64,000 nucleotides of DNA from Verpa conica. Lineage: Eukaryota; Ascomycota; Pezizomycetes; Pezizales; Morchellaceae. Location of the stretch: assembly GCA_033030425.1 (NCBI GenBank), contig JAUFSD010000013.1, positions 558,001 through 622,000 of the forward strand, read 5' to 3'. Of the stretch, positions 45,752 to 57,835 are shown one piece after another; position 1 is the first letter of the stretch, and each line of letters opens with the position of its first letter. The position numbers and the translations under genes were made by a program. The notes beneath the pieces were generated by a model. That model ran no database searches. It saw only the letters and a program-made list of their open reading frames with translations, and was not told the origin of the DNA.

Positions 45752-46473
45752 ACGTCATAGCCAGCCTAGTAAGGATCTATAACATGGTAAACTAGGATAT
45801 GCCGGTTCAAATACAGTACAATATCTACCAAGGAGTCCCATAGGACTACCTAGGAAATCTAGTGAGATTACCCTTGTAGGTTTGCGACTCTAAATGTATG
45901 GAAGCTTGGGTGATATTAAAACTAGGGGCTAGAGAAAAAAACTCTAGTAGTTCGAAAATACTACATTTTAGTACATGTTTTTTTGAGGCCGATAAGCTAA
46001 GGCTTACTAGCCAAATATATGACTCCTAGATAGACTGACTTGTTGTCCTTTCCTACTCTGTAATTCCTAAGAATATGAGGAATGGTCAAGGTGTAAGTAC
46101 AGTACTGGGAATCGGATGATTCCTGGCTAGCTATGTGGTTGAGGATCTCCCCAAAAGCGAGCACTAATTAGGAGGTCTAGAGTATTACCGCTAGAGGAAA
46201 AGTTCTCAAGGGTAATAAGACTCATGGTGAATTCCTTGGTGCTCCTTACGTCTATCCAATAGACCTCTTTTAGAACCTCTTCATTATACAAATCAACTAA
46301 CTATCCATTGCACCATAGACATCATAGCAGGCAGATTTGTGATTCAATATTCAAGACATATGATTATCATTTCAATTGTGACATGTTACTATTAACGAGT
46401 GATATCCAAAACGTTTGCCAACCGAGAAAAACCCCTCCCACCATAACACCATACAAATAAGAATTAAAAAGGC
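45752..46473. other. Spacer between 5S rRNA and catalase 3' end
   Basis: No gene is recognised. Confidence 0.5.
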
Positions 46474-49023
46474 TTAAAACGCCAGCTTCGTAGAAAGCCC
46501 GTCCAACTCCCTATCCCAACACCTATGCTTCGCAATCTCATTCGCAAATGCACTGGAGAACGCCGTCTCAGAAGGCTCAATCTTATTGCTCTGCAACAAC
46601 TTCACAGATGCATTCCACCCAGTGACAACACCATACGAGGTCACAACCTTGTCTGACTTCTGATCAAGTGCGATGGTCACGCCGGGTAGTACGCACGACT
46701 GTTGAATGAAATCGACGGCATCGCCGATTGCTCCAATTGCCTTGAGGTGTCCAAACGCCTCTCGAATCCAGTGTACGGCACGGCCATTCTCCCGGAGTGT
46801 GAGGGTGCTCTGCGTACCTGGGTTAACAAAGATGGCATCGAACATTGTGCTCCGCTGACCCTCAAGATGGTGATCTGGCATAATTCCACCAGTGCCTGTA
46901 GATGGGTCTACACCTCCGGGGAATATCATTCCTCTACGGGGAGCAATGACAAAAGTCGTTGCTCCCTGCTCTTTGAGAGCTGCGCGGACTGCCGTGAATG
47001 TTGTCATGTCAAAGCCATCTGCAATAATCATGGCAATACGACGAGTTTCAATCGTTGGGATGCCCATGAATTCTGTTTGTGAAAGACGGGGTGCTTTCTT
47101 GCCATGGTTGGGGTGGTTAGACGTTTTTGGAATATCACCGCCAACCATTTTAGCAACTCTTTGGGCAAGGCCGATGTCGATATCCTAAGCCTAAATTTTA
47201 GTTATAGCCATAGACCTAGGGGGAGTTTGTACTTACAGCTAATCTCTCGGACATGCGCTTATAGACTATGGGATCATCGCAATGACTCAACTCAAAACCC
47301 AGCGCAAGTTCGACATGGTTTTGCTCATGGGGCGCGAGTGAGTTGTAGAACAGCTGCGCCTGTTTAAAATGTTCCTTAAACTTAGGGCCATTAAGCCTTT
47401 GCTTAATACCAGAGATCTTTGTTGCATGCTCAACGTATGCGCTGTTATCTCCCTTATGGTTTCCTGGAGGAGCAGCCTCAAAGCGGTTTGGCCAGTAGTT
47501 GACCGTGCCCTTATGGATTTTGTGGTTCATGGCACCGTCGCGATTGAAATTCATAACAGGACATACTGGACGGTTTATGGGGAGTTGTTCCCAGTTCACA
47601 CCAAGTCGGGTGATCTGGGTGTCGAAGTATGAGAAATTTCGTCCCTGGAGGAGTGGGTCGTCGGAGAAACCGATACCGGGAACGATGTGGGAAGTACAGA
47701 AGGCGACCTGCTCTGTTTCTGAGAAGTACTCGTCAACATTGCGATTTAGGACGAGTTCACCGATTTCTTGAACGGGAACAAGGTCCTGAAAGCACGTTAG
47801 TTATTATTCATACAAAAATTTTAGCAACGGGTTGATATCGTTACGTACCTCTGGCCACACCTTGGTAGCGTCAAGAATATCAAATTCGAACTTATCCTCA
47901 TCACCATCGGCGATCGCCTGGATACCGAATCTCCACTTAGGATAAGAACCATTCCCAATAGCCTCATATAGATCCTTCCTATGGAAGTCTGGGTCCTGTC
48001 CAGCCAGTTTCAGGGCTTCATCCCACACAAGGGAATGAACACCCAATTCTGGGATCATGTGGAACTTGACGAAAGTGCGCTCGCCCTTGGCATTGATCAA
48101 AGTATAGGCTTGAACATGTTAGTTATATAATTATATTAGAATGAATGGGTATAGGTATACTATTTACACCAAAACCTTGCATCATACGGTATGACCTTGG
48201 GATACCACGGTCACTCATGGCCCATGTGAACATATGAGTCGCCTCTGGGTGTAGATACTGAAAATCCCAAAAGTTGTTGTGTGCTGTTTGTGCCTGGGGC
48301 ACTTCGTTATGCGGTTCCGGCTTTGCACTGTGTACAAAGTCCGGGAACTTCATAGCGTCCTGAATAAAGAATACTGGTATGTTGTTTCCAACAATATCCC
48401 AATTTCCTATTTTTATCAATTAGACATACCCCAAAAGACAAGTAAAGAGATGGGAATATGCACACCTTCATCAGTATAGAACTTTACAGCAAAACCTCGT
48501 ACATCGCGGACAGTATCGGCTGATCCTCGAGACCCTGCGACAGTAGAGAACCGAATGAATAGTGGAGTGGTTCGTGAAGTGTCTGTAAGAACACCTGCGG
48601 TAGTTAAGCCTTCGATTGACTTGTGCAGTTTAAAGTACCCGTGGGCTCCTGCGCCACGGGCATGAACAACACGTTCCGGAATACGTTCGTGATCGAACCG
48701 GTGAATCTATTAAAGTTATTTAAACGTCAACTTCCTATCAGTCCTATAGTAGCAAAAATATTTACCTTCTCGCGCGCGATCTGGTCCTCTAAAAGACTAG
48801 GACCTTGGCCATTTTCCTTCGCGACTTTCAGCCAGTGATCGGTGTCATTGACCTTTGATCCGTGATCTGTTGTCATTGTATGCGAGCTCTTTTCGACATT
48901 GACAGTGTTCGGGTACATGTCGAGAATCTTTTCGTTTGTTGTGGCAATTTCATTAACCTTATTAGTGGCCGATAACTTGGCCTCGTTCAGGGACTCTTGG
49001 AGTCTTTGGAATACTCCTGACAT
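46474..49023 (-). CDS. Large-subunit (clade 2) haem catalase with C-terminal flavodoxin-like domain
   Basis: It splits hydrogen peroxide to water and oxygen. Six exons (49023-48766, 48706-48466, 48406-48161, 48108-47849, 47785-47237, 47184-46474) with introns of 59, 59, 52, 63 and 52 nt give 754 residues, the size of large-subunit catalases. Visible landmarks: [20 protein letters not shown] with the catalytic His, [20 protein letters not shown] with the distal Asn, [18 protein letters not shown], and [14 protein letters not shown] with the haem-ligand Tyr. The last about 190 residues, from [17 protein letters not shown], form the class I glutamine amidotransferase/DJ-1-like domain typical of this clade. 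There is no obvious signal peptide ([20 protein letters not shown] is amphipathic), so it resembles the intracellular or spore-type enzymes. Confidence 0.94.
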
Positions 49024-50098
49024 GGTGCTAAATTTCAGTGCTCTCGATTGTGTAGAGTTGAAGTATCTTGATAGTATAGGAGGTACTCGGAGAAGACAGG
49101 TCCTTTGATCTCACTTAATAGGAAATCAAATAGATATCGGGAACTCATTGACTCTTTTATAATAAGAAATTATCCCATGGTTACAGAAGATACCTGAAGT
49201 CCACTCGAGGGAACTGACGCGACCATGACGTCTAGGGATAAAGGAAACTGCCATAAGTAGATATCTAAGCTTCAGTCATTCCAGGCCGGTCGGCTCGGAG
49301 GCCCAATGGTCGAACCAACAACAACGTTGGTAAAGATATTTGGAAGTTTGGTAATTGGATAAATTGACGACGTCAGAATTGCAAGAGATACTTAAAGGCC
49401 TGGAAGCCAAGTCCACCAATCAGTCAAGGCCCCACAGTCCATCGGGTAGCTTGATCGGCAGGGATTAGAAGTGACAGGTGCAGCAACGATCTGAGGACTT
49501 GCTTTCCTTGTAATCAGTACCTTCATCTTCAAGCGATAATTACAGCTATCAAGTCCCGGAGAGTAGTGGAGATTAATGCTCTGTAAAATCAAGAAGACCA
49601 CGTATCTCTGAGTTTGACATACCACTGTTCCCCTAGTAACCTATTTTAGTCTGACTCTAGGCTATGTACCTATGTGCATATCCCATCATCTCAAACACAA
49701 GTCATGTACCAATGTTGAGTTATTAGAACTATTGGAAATATTTAATACAGCCTAACTCAATAGGTGCATGTAATTCTCTAAATCCCCCCATATATAGATA
49801 TGTTTTGTGTTGATCAATCTGAGCTCAACTTATTAGGTGGCGGCTCAACAGGGCCAGCCCTAATCTCGACCTTCAAGCCCGTCACAACACCAGGAAAAAC
49901 ACCGCACACAACCGCCCGGCAGCCTTAGCGAATTCACCACGATAATCCAATTACTCTAACGACACACGACAACGCCCAAACGACGACTACCCCCCTCAAC
50001 AATCCACACCCAGGTACCGTTCCCATCGACCTCCTTCGTCCGAGAAGTAGCCGTTCAGCTGACAATTTTATTTTCGCCAACTCCAGAAAAAAAAAGAA
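49024..50098. other. Divergent intergenic region between catalase and eL31
   Basis: It must hold both promoters. Short pyrimidine/AC-rich text precedes eL31. I cannot assign specific sites. Confidence 0.45.
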
Positions 50099-50782
50099 AT
50101 GGCCCCTAATAATAAGCCTAAGACCAAGGGCGGAAGGTCCGCGCTCGCCGATGTTGTCGCCCGCGAGTATACTATCCACCTACACAAGAGGGTACGTCTC
50201 TCAATTCCGTTACAGAGTACCACTGGATTTCGTGGAGTGGGGATGGAGGGGGCGGCTGAATAAATTTGGAGGGGGGGTGGAGGGAGAGAACAAGAGGCTT
50301 TGGAAGAAATGAAGATATAGGAAAAGGGCAAAGTGCTGACGGAATCTGTTGGAATCTCTAGGTCTTCGGTGCCAGCTTCAAGAAACGGGCTCCTAAGGCT
50401 ATCAAGGAGATCAAGGCGTTTGCCCATAAGGCTATGGTACCTCATCCTTATGTTTACAGATCTCCCGAATTAGAGATTATTCTAACAAACAGTATAGGGA
50501 ACCGAAGATGTCCGTGTCGACCCTCAGTTGAACAAGGAGGTCTGGAAGCAGGGAATCAAGGGTGTTCCTTACCGTCTCCGTGTCCGCATTTCCCGCCGAC
50601 GTAACGATGAGGAAGGCGCCAAGCACAGGCTTTACTCATATGTCCAGGCCGTCAATGTCAAGAACCCTAAGTCGCTGCAAACATCAGTTGTATGTTATCC
50701 CTACTATTTAATATTTTTCTTAACTCTTTCAGAGTCATTAGAGTGGTAGCTAACTTATGTGTTACTATAGGTCGAGGAATAA
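50099..50782 (+). CDS. rpl31: 60S ribosomal protein eL31
   Basis: This is a large-subunit protein at the exit-tunnel side of the ribosome. Four exons (50099-50191, 50362-50436, 50498-50689, 50771-50782) with introns of 170, 61 and 81 nt give 123 residues, the normal length. The protein reads [89 protein letters not shown], and ends with a final exon of only three codons plus stop (VEE). The purine-rich AAAAAAAAAGAA directly before ATG is a typical highly expressed fungal start context. Confidence 0.95.
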
Positions 50783-53150
50783 ATGTGTGCCTGGGGTTTC
50801 TTTTTTCTTCTGGATGTCCGTAACAAATAACAAACAAAAGTTAGGGGAAAGGTGGAAATCCAAAAATACTTGTATCAAATGATGATTCCTATTCTTTCTT
50901 CTTCGTCAATGGCGTCAACTGGTATCTTTATTGCATTCATTCGATTTAGTTCAAAGTTACGTTCGAAATTCGGTCCTCAATAGTTGCTTCAAGGATGTGC
51001 AGTGGATAGCTATGATGGACTGGGAAGATTTTTGAAATTCAGATGGTCTTGAATTTAGAGAGCGATAGGGAAATTGAATAGAGGCCGTCCAGGAGACGGC
51101 GAAGGCAGTAGTTCTAGGAGGATGGACTCAAGGCTCCATCCCACCCGCTTATGCCTACCATCATAATGAATACTAATTTCTCCTACTAAAGAATCCAAGG
51201 GAGGAAATAAACTACCCATAGCATTCACAATCAACACAAGATCCTGCTCAATACAAATACAGGCCAGAGTCCATCCATACACATGTATAAATGAAATTTG
51301 TCTTGTAAATATGTCGCTGAAGCTTTATATCACAAAGCATCACTGCTACAAGAACATGGGTGATATATTATAGAGCTATTAAATGTAGTTTTAAAGAATC
51401 CGTGTAATATTGAGAAGTAGAGGTCCTAATACGTAATAGTTCATGAGATATCACTCGGTTATTCTTCTGACCTCTTGTAGACTCTTCTAGGTAGCCTGAG
51501 TCTGTGCCCAGAGTCACTCCGGAGATCTCCACAGCGGGCTAACCACGTCCTGATATGGAGAATATATAGGAGTAAGAGTACGCGCGCAGGGCACCAATTG
51601 ACTATAGAAATCCTATTTCCCGTACTTCTGCTCATTTTATATCTATTCATATTTATTTTTCTAGATTCCTACAAACCAATATATTAATCCACAGTCTAAC
51701 AGACCATAACCACAAATATCCTTGAAAGAACTGCACAATAGCTGTGATGAAAATCCTTTTTGTACCAAATTCATAAGTAGCCTAGTGACCCTTGATTGAC
51801 GATGAAATCTCATTGACATAATGCTTTCTTTTCCTGTTTCCCTATACAATCCATATTCCGCCCCCACACCTGCACTTCCTCCACCCCCCCCCTCTCGTCC
51901 CCCTACTCCTGATCATCCTTTTCCTCCTCCCTCTAGTCATTCTCATTCTCGTACTAACGCCCTCCTCCCAGTTATCTTGTCCCCGTACTAGTCGCTGTAC
52001 TCACTCTCATCCTCATCGTTGTCTTGTTAGTCTTCTCTAAAATGGCAGATCAGCTCTGTGTCCCTGTAGTCGTTATGAGAAGCATCCTGTTGGTTAAACT
52101 GATAATGCAGGAGTGTACGAGGCTTCAAAATACACAATCCTCAGAACTTTGGGTACGACTACGACTACTATATATATATAGCTAATTCACTACAGTAGAC
52201 TCTCTATAATACGTTTTGAACCAACCCCACCACTCTTATAAGGTGAGTATTCTTATAAATAGAGATCTGACCTGGCTGCTCTAGTTGGTAACGAGAATGC
52301 ATATTCTTATAGGGAATAGTCTACATAGTAATCTACTAGTGGCTGAGGGCACAACCACGTCAATAAAGAATAGATAATAGCCATAATACTTATAACAATA
52401 CAAATCCATTCCTATTAGAGTAAATACTACTTTATTATTCTAATTACTTTACCTATCTATATTGCCCCTGTGTTGCAATTACGTTCGCTTAGTCATATAA
52501 CAATTATGTACCACAAAGTACCAATACTTAAATGCATTGATTTTAAAAGAGTTATTTATATTTAAACCTAGAGGCGCTCGGAGGTATGACGAAGCTAGGG
52601 GTGTGGTGGGCTTCACCAAAAATCAACAAAAAATCAAAAAAGAAAAAAAGAAAAAATAATCCCGACCTCAGACATCTACGTTTTTTGTAGTAAATAAACC
52701 CAAGTTAATCTTCTACCTCCACAGAATTTGTCATGCCCCAGTCCCATCATACCGATACGCCTCTAGTATATACCAGGCGTTCTACTTCCTTTGGAAGCCA
52801 TTGTTGGAGAAACTTCCTAAACAGGCACCGTGTACCGAGTTTGACCCTCTTCTTGTGTGGGGTAGGTGACTTTTCATATTATATAAGTTTTTAGACCGGC
52901 CAATACCAGGCTTCTGAATCAAAGCATCTCCCAGACATCCATCAACGAAACGAAGGTGGAGTAGAGGGGTGACACTGTAAGAGCAGCTGTTGGATGACTG
53001 TGGGTATCGATAGTTGAATTCTCAGTGGTCCCGCTGGTACAAAAGATGCTATCAGGAGGCAGGACTCCTCCACCGGGCTTCTCGACTACAGATCCGTAGG
53101 AAACCTCTTCAGCGGTACCGGAGGCTAGGATTTCTATCACGCACAAATGT
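50783..53150. other. Intergenic, nothing coding recognised
   Basis: AT-rich spacer with a pyrimidine-rich stretch at about 51860-51990 and an A-rich run near 52627-52660. No supported gene. Confidence 0.5.
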
Positions 53151-53165
53151 AGCTAATCCAGGAAC

Positions 53166-53787
53166 TACGGCGGACTGCAGCGACCACTCCGCCATAATTA
53201 CGGAAGTGAAAGGCCAGAATTCCCCCCCACCAAAATTTCCCTCAAAGTCAATGGGCCAATACCTACATTTAGACTACTATGTGCTCTTGATAGATAAATA
53301 AACTCCCCCTTACCTATAGCACCCTGGCATGTAAGTGGAAGAGGGGTGGAAACAAGGTTTTTGGGTAAACTCCCTACTTATTACCCAATTGGGACACCTC
53401 AGGCTTGAAGTAGAGAGATTAAAGCTACCCAAAGACTTTATAGACCATTAGGGATACCCTAGCTAGGCATACCAATTCTTTCAAAAAAAAATTTTTTTTG
53501 AGGGGGGAGATTGTGAACAAAATTTTTAGAGACCTCTACACCCACAATATCCCAATTTCGCCCCAGGGTAAGGGTCTCTATCCTAAAGTCTTGCTTCCAC
53601 CCCTCTTCTACTTGCTTGCTAGGGCATTACATGTATAGGTGAGGAAAGGTGTATTTAATTATCAGGACCATAAGGTAATTCAAATGTATTTATTAGCTCA
53701 CTAACTTTAGACGAAATTTTGGTGGGGGGGAGATTCTGGCTTTTCACTTTCGTAATTATGGCGGAGTGGTTGCTGCAGTCCGCCGTA
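53166..53787. mobile_element. 622-bp foldback element flanked by 15-bp direct repeats
   Basis: Both ends begin TACGGCGGACTGCAGC when read inwards, and the first ~75 bp of each arm match with few differences (through CCACTCCGCCATAATTACG and CCCCCCCACCAAAATTT). Further pairing blocks (GAAGAGGGGTGGAAxCAAG) lie deeper in the arms, so nearly the whole element can fold. AGCTAATCCAGGAAC stands directly outside both ends (53151-53165 and 53788-53802). It has no coding capacity. The duplication is far longer than the 2-11 bp of the usual DNA transposon superfamilies. Confidence 0.75.
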
Positions 53788-53802
53788 AGCTAATCCAGGA
53801 AC

Positions 53803-55707
53803 TAGGTAGCTTCGCTGATTTACAGATTAAATGCTAGTGTTAAGCGTATATATCATAGTCTCTCACTCGTACCCATAAACTACCTCTAGCTCTTGTTATT
53901 CACATGTGATTGCAAACCCCACCTAGCTCCATACTTAGTAGGATTCTTTGTATGTACTTAGCAAATCTTGTCCCCGTATAAGCCACATTTCTCCTCTCTC
54001 TCCTGTCTTTTCCCTCTATCTTTTCCCCTCTCTCCCTTCTTTCTCCCTCTCCCTCTCCCCCCCCCCTCCCCCGACCCTCTACTTATACTCGAGGTAGTCC
54101 TATCACCAATTGATATACGTACTCCCCAACAAGGACTATCTTCAATAAAGAACCTATATCAAAGACCCGAATTATCCGGCACTTATGGCCTTCTCGGAGT
54201 ACTTTAAGCCATCCTATATCATCCTTACACGCATTGCTCATTGCATCTCAGTGTATCGCCCAATGGCCTGGAATACCCATTTACCTTTGCCTATACCATT
54301 TGATACTTGTCTAAAGAGAACACCTAAGACCAATCCTTATATGCTATGACTACTAAAAGTTCTTTGAACTAGTAGTGTTCATAAACTCAATTTATCTATG
54401 ATTCGTCTCATCTAATCTTGTCTCGTACATCTCGGAATATATAAGATCTTGAGATAAGGAAATAAGGTTTGCCATGTGACAGGGCTAGGGTCAGTTCAGC
54501 TATTCAAATGTATACAAATGTACATTACTCACGGGAGGTCCGGTCTCCCAACGGAAGAAACCCCGCACCGATTGTGGATGACCACACGACAAAGACGTAC
54601 TCTCAGGTCCTGTACGCCTTGCGCTGGGAGAGAGGAACTTTTGCTATTTTAGCTATCTTTGTTTGACCCAGCGAACAGCCACCGTTAATGAGCATGGGCA
54701 AGGTTTTTAACCCTCTATGCCAACGACTATGCTCAAGTTGGCTCATAGTGACCAAGCCATCACTGAGGCTCGGGCCTATATTTAGGTTACGTACAACTAC
54801 TAATATCATTATCTGAAATCCCCATCTTCAAGCCAGAGTGTCATCGAATACGTGTATTTTTTCTGAGAAATAAGTGGAAATAACTGATCTCACACCCTAA
54901 GGATGGGTCATTTTATCAGCCACTCCACGCTAGATGCAAGACAATGCATTACATGTCCATAGCCATGCGAGCTACACACACCTTCAGATAAAATAACTGG
55001 CGAGGGCAATGTTTAAGCTGTCAATTTATCGACCTTCAAACTAACATAACTTCCTTCTCGAAGGTACTAATTAATCCCGGATTTTCCCAGCATAAAAAGT
55101 AAAATAAATAGGAGGCATCGAGATTTGTTTTTTGCCTGCTGTAACATGCAGGAGGCTTTCTGACACCAATCATACCCAGACAGCACCGGGTCTGTCGGCG
55201 AAATGGAGAAACTTTCGGGTGGACCGGCACACCGAACTTAGATCCAAGAACTAAGTGTATACTCGTTATCTCCTACGATCCCCCCACCCAATAAAAATCT
55301 CTAGTTATTGATGGTTTTGGTCCTATCCGTGTTGGTAGCGCAGTGCAGTCGACATGAGAACCTACAGAGTCTCTAGGAGAAAATTGAAGATAATTAAAGT
55401 TATTCAGTCACCAGCCGTAAAAATACCGATATAGTTGAAAAGAAATAAGGTGTGCATGACTATGCTAAGTGCTTTTTGATTTTTAGAGGGGATCCTGGCA
55501 TCTTACTCTTTTGATTCAAGCCCAGCGTCACTACCACCCACACCAACCACAGAAGTGACTACTGTGCATATTGCAGTTAGTCCCAAGCACGAATGAGATG
55601 GTTTCCTAGAGTAAACATAGACTCGAATAGCCAACTTCTAAATACATTCAGGGAAAACATATAAAAAATTTAACTATTACTATTACTGCTGGTACAGGCA
55701 TTTGCTT
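53803..55707. other. Intergenic with a polypyrimidine tract
   Basis: A C/T-only-type tract spans about 53989-54075 (CTCTCTCCTGTC... to CCCCCCCCTCCCCC). I see no gene here. Confidence 0.5.
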
Positions 55708-56369
55708 CCCGAGTGTTCTTGCTAGCTGGTATCCAGGTCAGACTCGAGTGGGTGAAAGCACACATTGGAGTTCAAGGCAACACCCTCGCAGATACCCTCG
55801 CCAAGGAAGCAGCAACGGAACACCCGTGTCAAGAGGCCTTCACATCCTTTGCCTTTCTGGAAACGTCGTCCCGGAACAAAGTTGTCACCGACTGGGAAGA
55901 CGCGTATCAATTAGCCAGAAGAACTAGAGCCAGAGGCGTAGGGAGACAGTACACAAACTCCCCTCTCACCAGACACAAAGCAAGATTCCCAAATAGCGAC
56001 CGAGAAGCCAGGACAATTACAACAAGACTGCGAACAGGACACATAGACTGCGGCAGCTACCTCCATCGTATCGGAAAGCGCCCAACTCCTAGCTGCGCGT
56101 GCGGACACCAGTTTGAAACAGTTCAACACGCACTCATTGAGTGCCCACTTGTGCAAAGCAGACGGAGAATACTTCAACGCAAACTTGGCAACCCAGACGC
56201 TCCCATTACCCTAAGCGACATACTGTATCCCGTAGAGGAGAAAAACTGGACGTGGGGAGCGTTAATGTGGAGAGAGTTCAAGAGGAAGAGTAGAGCAAGA
56301 AGAGCTGAAAGAGGAGAGGTTAGAATTGAAGAGGCAGACGAGCGAGAGCGAGAAGAAGAGTGGGGATGG

Positions 56370-57624
56370 TGTGACGATCTAACCATCGTCATAACTAGTC
56401 TCAAGTACCTCTCCATAGAGACACCTAAGGATCTCCCTTAAGGGATAGGACTAGCTATCCTATTCCGGTCAATAGATACTAAGGAAAGTCGTTACTATAA
56501 TAGCCTGATCCCTAAGCGAGCTGGCGAGCTCCTAGGACGGAGCAAAGCTCACCGTCGTCGGTATGCGACAGAGACCAGAGTAATGCGTCTGTAGCTTATA
56601 GCTACGGGAGATACTAGTGCAATGAGACTGAAGCAGTTGCCTCCATGAACAGAGTTAAGCTCCTGTTCCTCTAGGAGGAATAACAACGGCTTCGCAGACG
56701 GCCAATCCCGTGGGAGGCCTAGAGCCGTGAGACGAGAGCAAAGCTATGCTTAGTAGTTAGGGCCGCCAGCAAAATTAATAATTAACCTGGCGGCGTCACG
56801 AATCGAACCATACGGGGCTATGCCTTGTGCTTCGCCCTAAGGTCCTTATGGATCAAGATTACCTCTCCGCCACGTCCCCAGGTTGGACTAGGAACGTGGG
56901 AAAGGAATCTAAGCAACGGCAGGAATCACCAGTGGGTTACCCTACCTAGGGGACTCCGTGTTCTCTAACACCCCGAGGCGCCCCACTGTGCCACCCGCCG
57001 TTTGCAGAGGGGGCCCCCCTGAGTTGCTGATTCTCTAACAAAAAGACAAGTTTTGGACCCCAAAAATAACCCCAAAAACCGTCAGGAAAATTTGTCCAAC
57101 CGAACCAAACTCGGAGGGTATATGGGGGACAGTGCTGCAAATCCATAGGTGCAATCGGATTTGAAATCGGACCATTTTAGCAATAGTTACAGAGGTTTTA
57201 GTAACCAACGCTTTTAGTCGCTAGTCTATCGACCCCGCTAGTTCTTAGGGGCGCTCTAGACTCAGTTGATTTCCAAGCGCGGAGGAATTGTTCCCCCGCT
57301 TCTTGGCAGCCTGCTCGCAATCAAAATCATAGCTTAAACCCGTCCTTCCCCCGAGGACAATAATTCTTGCTAGTCAACGAACAACCGTTGTTCAGAGACC
57401 CTCATACTCTTTGCTAAAGACGTTTGTCTTCCCCTGGGAAGCAGAGCCTTTTAAAGTCTTTAGTTATCTATCCATTAAATCCTTATTCCTGTTTTGCCTA
57501 GGGACTGTCGACCTTCCGTGTTGACGAGCGGTTCTAAGCCTCGCTGCTGAAGCTTCTCGTCAGAAAGGGAAGTTGTTGGTTTTTTTTGGTACGGCAGTAC
57601 TCCCCTGGGAGTGCCCCCGTTACA
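56370..57624 (+). mobile_element. Solo LTR, copy 2 (nested in the LINE)
   Basis: A 1255-bp TGTGACG...CGTTACA element with a perfect 5-bp duplication GATGG (56365-56369 and 57625-57629). It is the inverted partner of copy 1 at 4422-5665. The two lie in opposite orientation about 51 kb apart, so recombination between them would invert the interval. Confidence 0.88.
56789..56882 (-). other. tRNA-like sequence inside LTR copy 2 (antisense to the LTR)
   Basis: This is the counterpart of 5166-5256, with box-A-like GTGGCGGAGAGGTAATC and box-B-like GGTTCGATTCG on the minus strand. It has small insertions relative to copy 1, and stem pairing is poor in both copies. Confidence 0.33.
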
Positions 57625-57835
57625 GATGGGGCGACATGTGGGAAGAAGCAGCGAGCAGTATACAAGGAGGAGCTGACGAGGCAGAGGGAGAGTAAAAAGG
57701 AGATAGTTTTGTTTTTAATTTTTGTTGTTATTTGTGTTTTATTGTGTTGTGGATTTTAGTGCGGGTACCATAACCTAAGGGTTGCATGTACTTAAATGAT
57801 AAATTCATTCATTCATTCATACCCGAGTGTTCTTG

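Larger units (their letters stand above)
55722..57695 (+). pseudogene. LINE ORF2 C-terminal fragment (RNase H end and zinc-knuckle-like region), split by LTR
   Basis: The fragment enters in RNase H1: VRLEWVKAHIGVQGNTLADT carries the conserved His and the last acidic residue. A Cys-x-Cys-x4-5-His...Cys segment follows (SCACGHQF...QHALIECP), as in Tad-like LINEs. Then comes a charged tail ending EREREEEWGW at 56369. Past the LTR and its duplicated GATGG the same frame resumes at 57630 (GDMWEEAASSIQGG) and stops at 57693-57695. The LTR thus landed 22 codons before the LINE stop. EN and RT domains are absent because of 5' truncation. Confidence 0.85.
55722..57821 (+). mobile_element. 5'-truncated LINE (Tad/I-type) insertion carrying a nested solo LTR
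   Basis: The insertion is bounded by a perfect 14-bp target duplication CCCGAGTGTTCTTG (55708-55721 and 57822-57835). Its 3' end is a simple (ATTC)n tail at about 57804-57821, typical of target-primed reverse transcription. It contains only the last part of the second ORF. An LTR (56370-57624) plus its 5-bp duplication interrupts it; without them the LINE fragment is 840 bp. Confidence 0.88.

Noticed and set aside
46702..47188. Plus-strand frames over the catalase C-terminal exon
   Set aside because: Shadows of the catalase flavodoxin-like domain on the minus strand.
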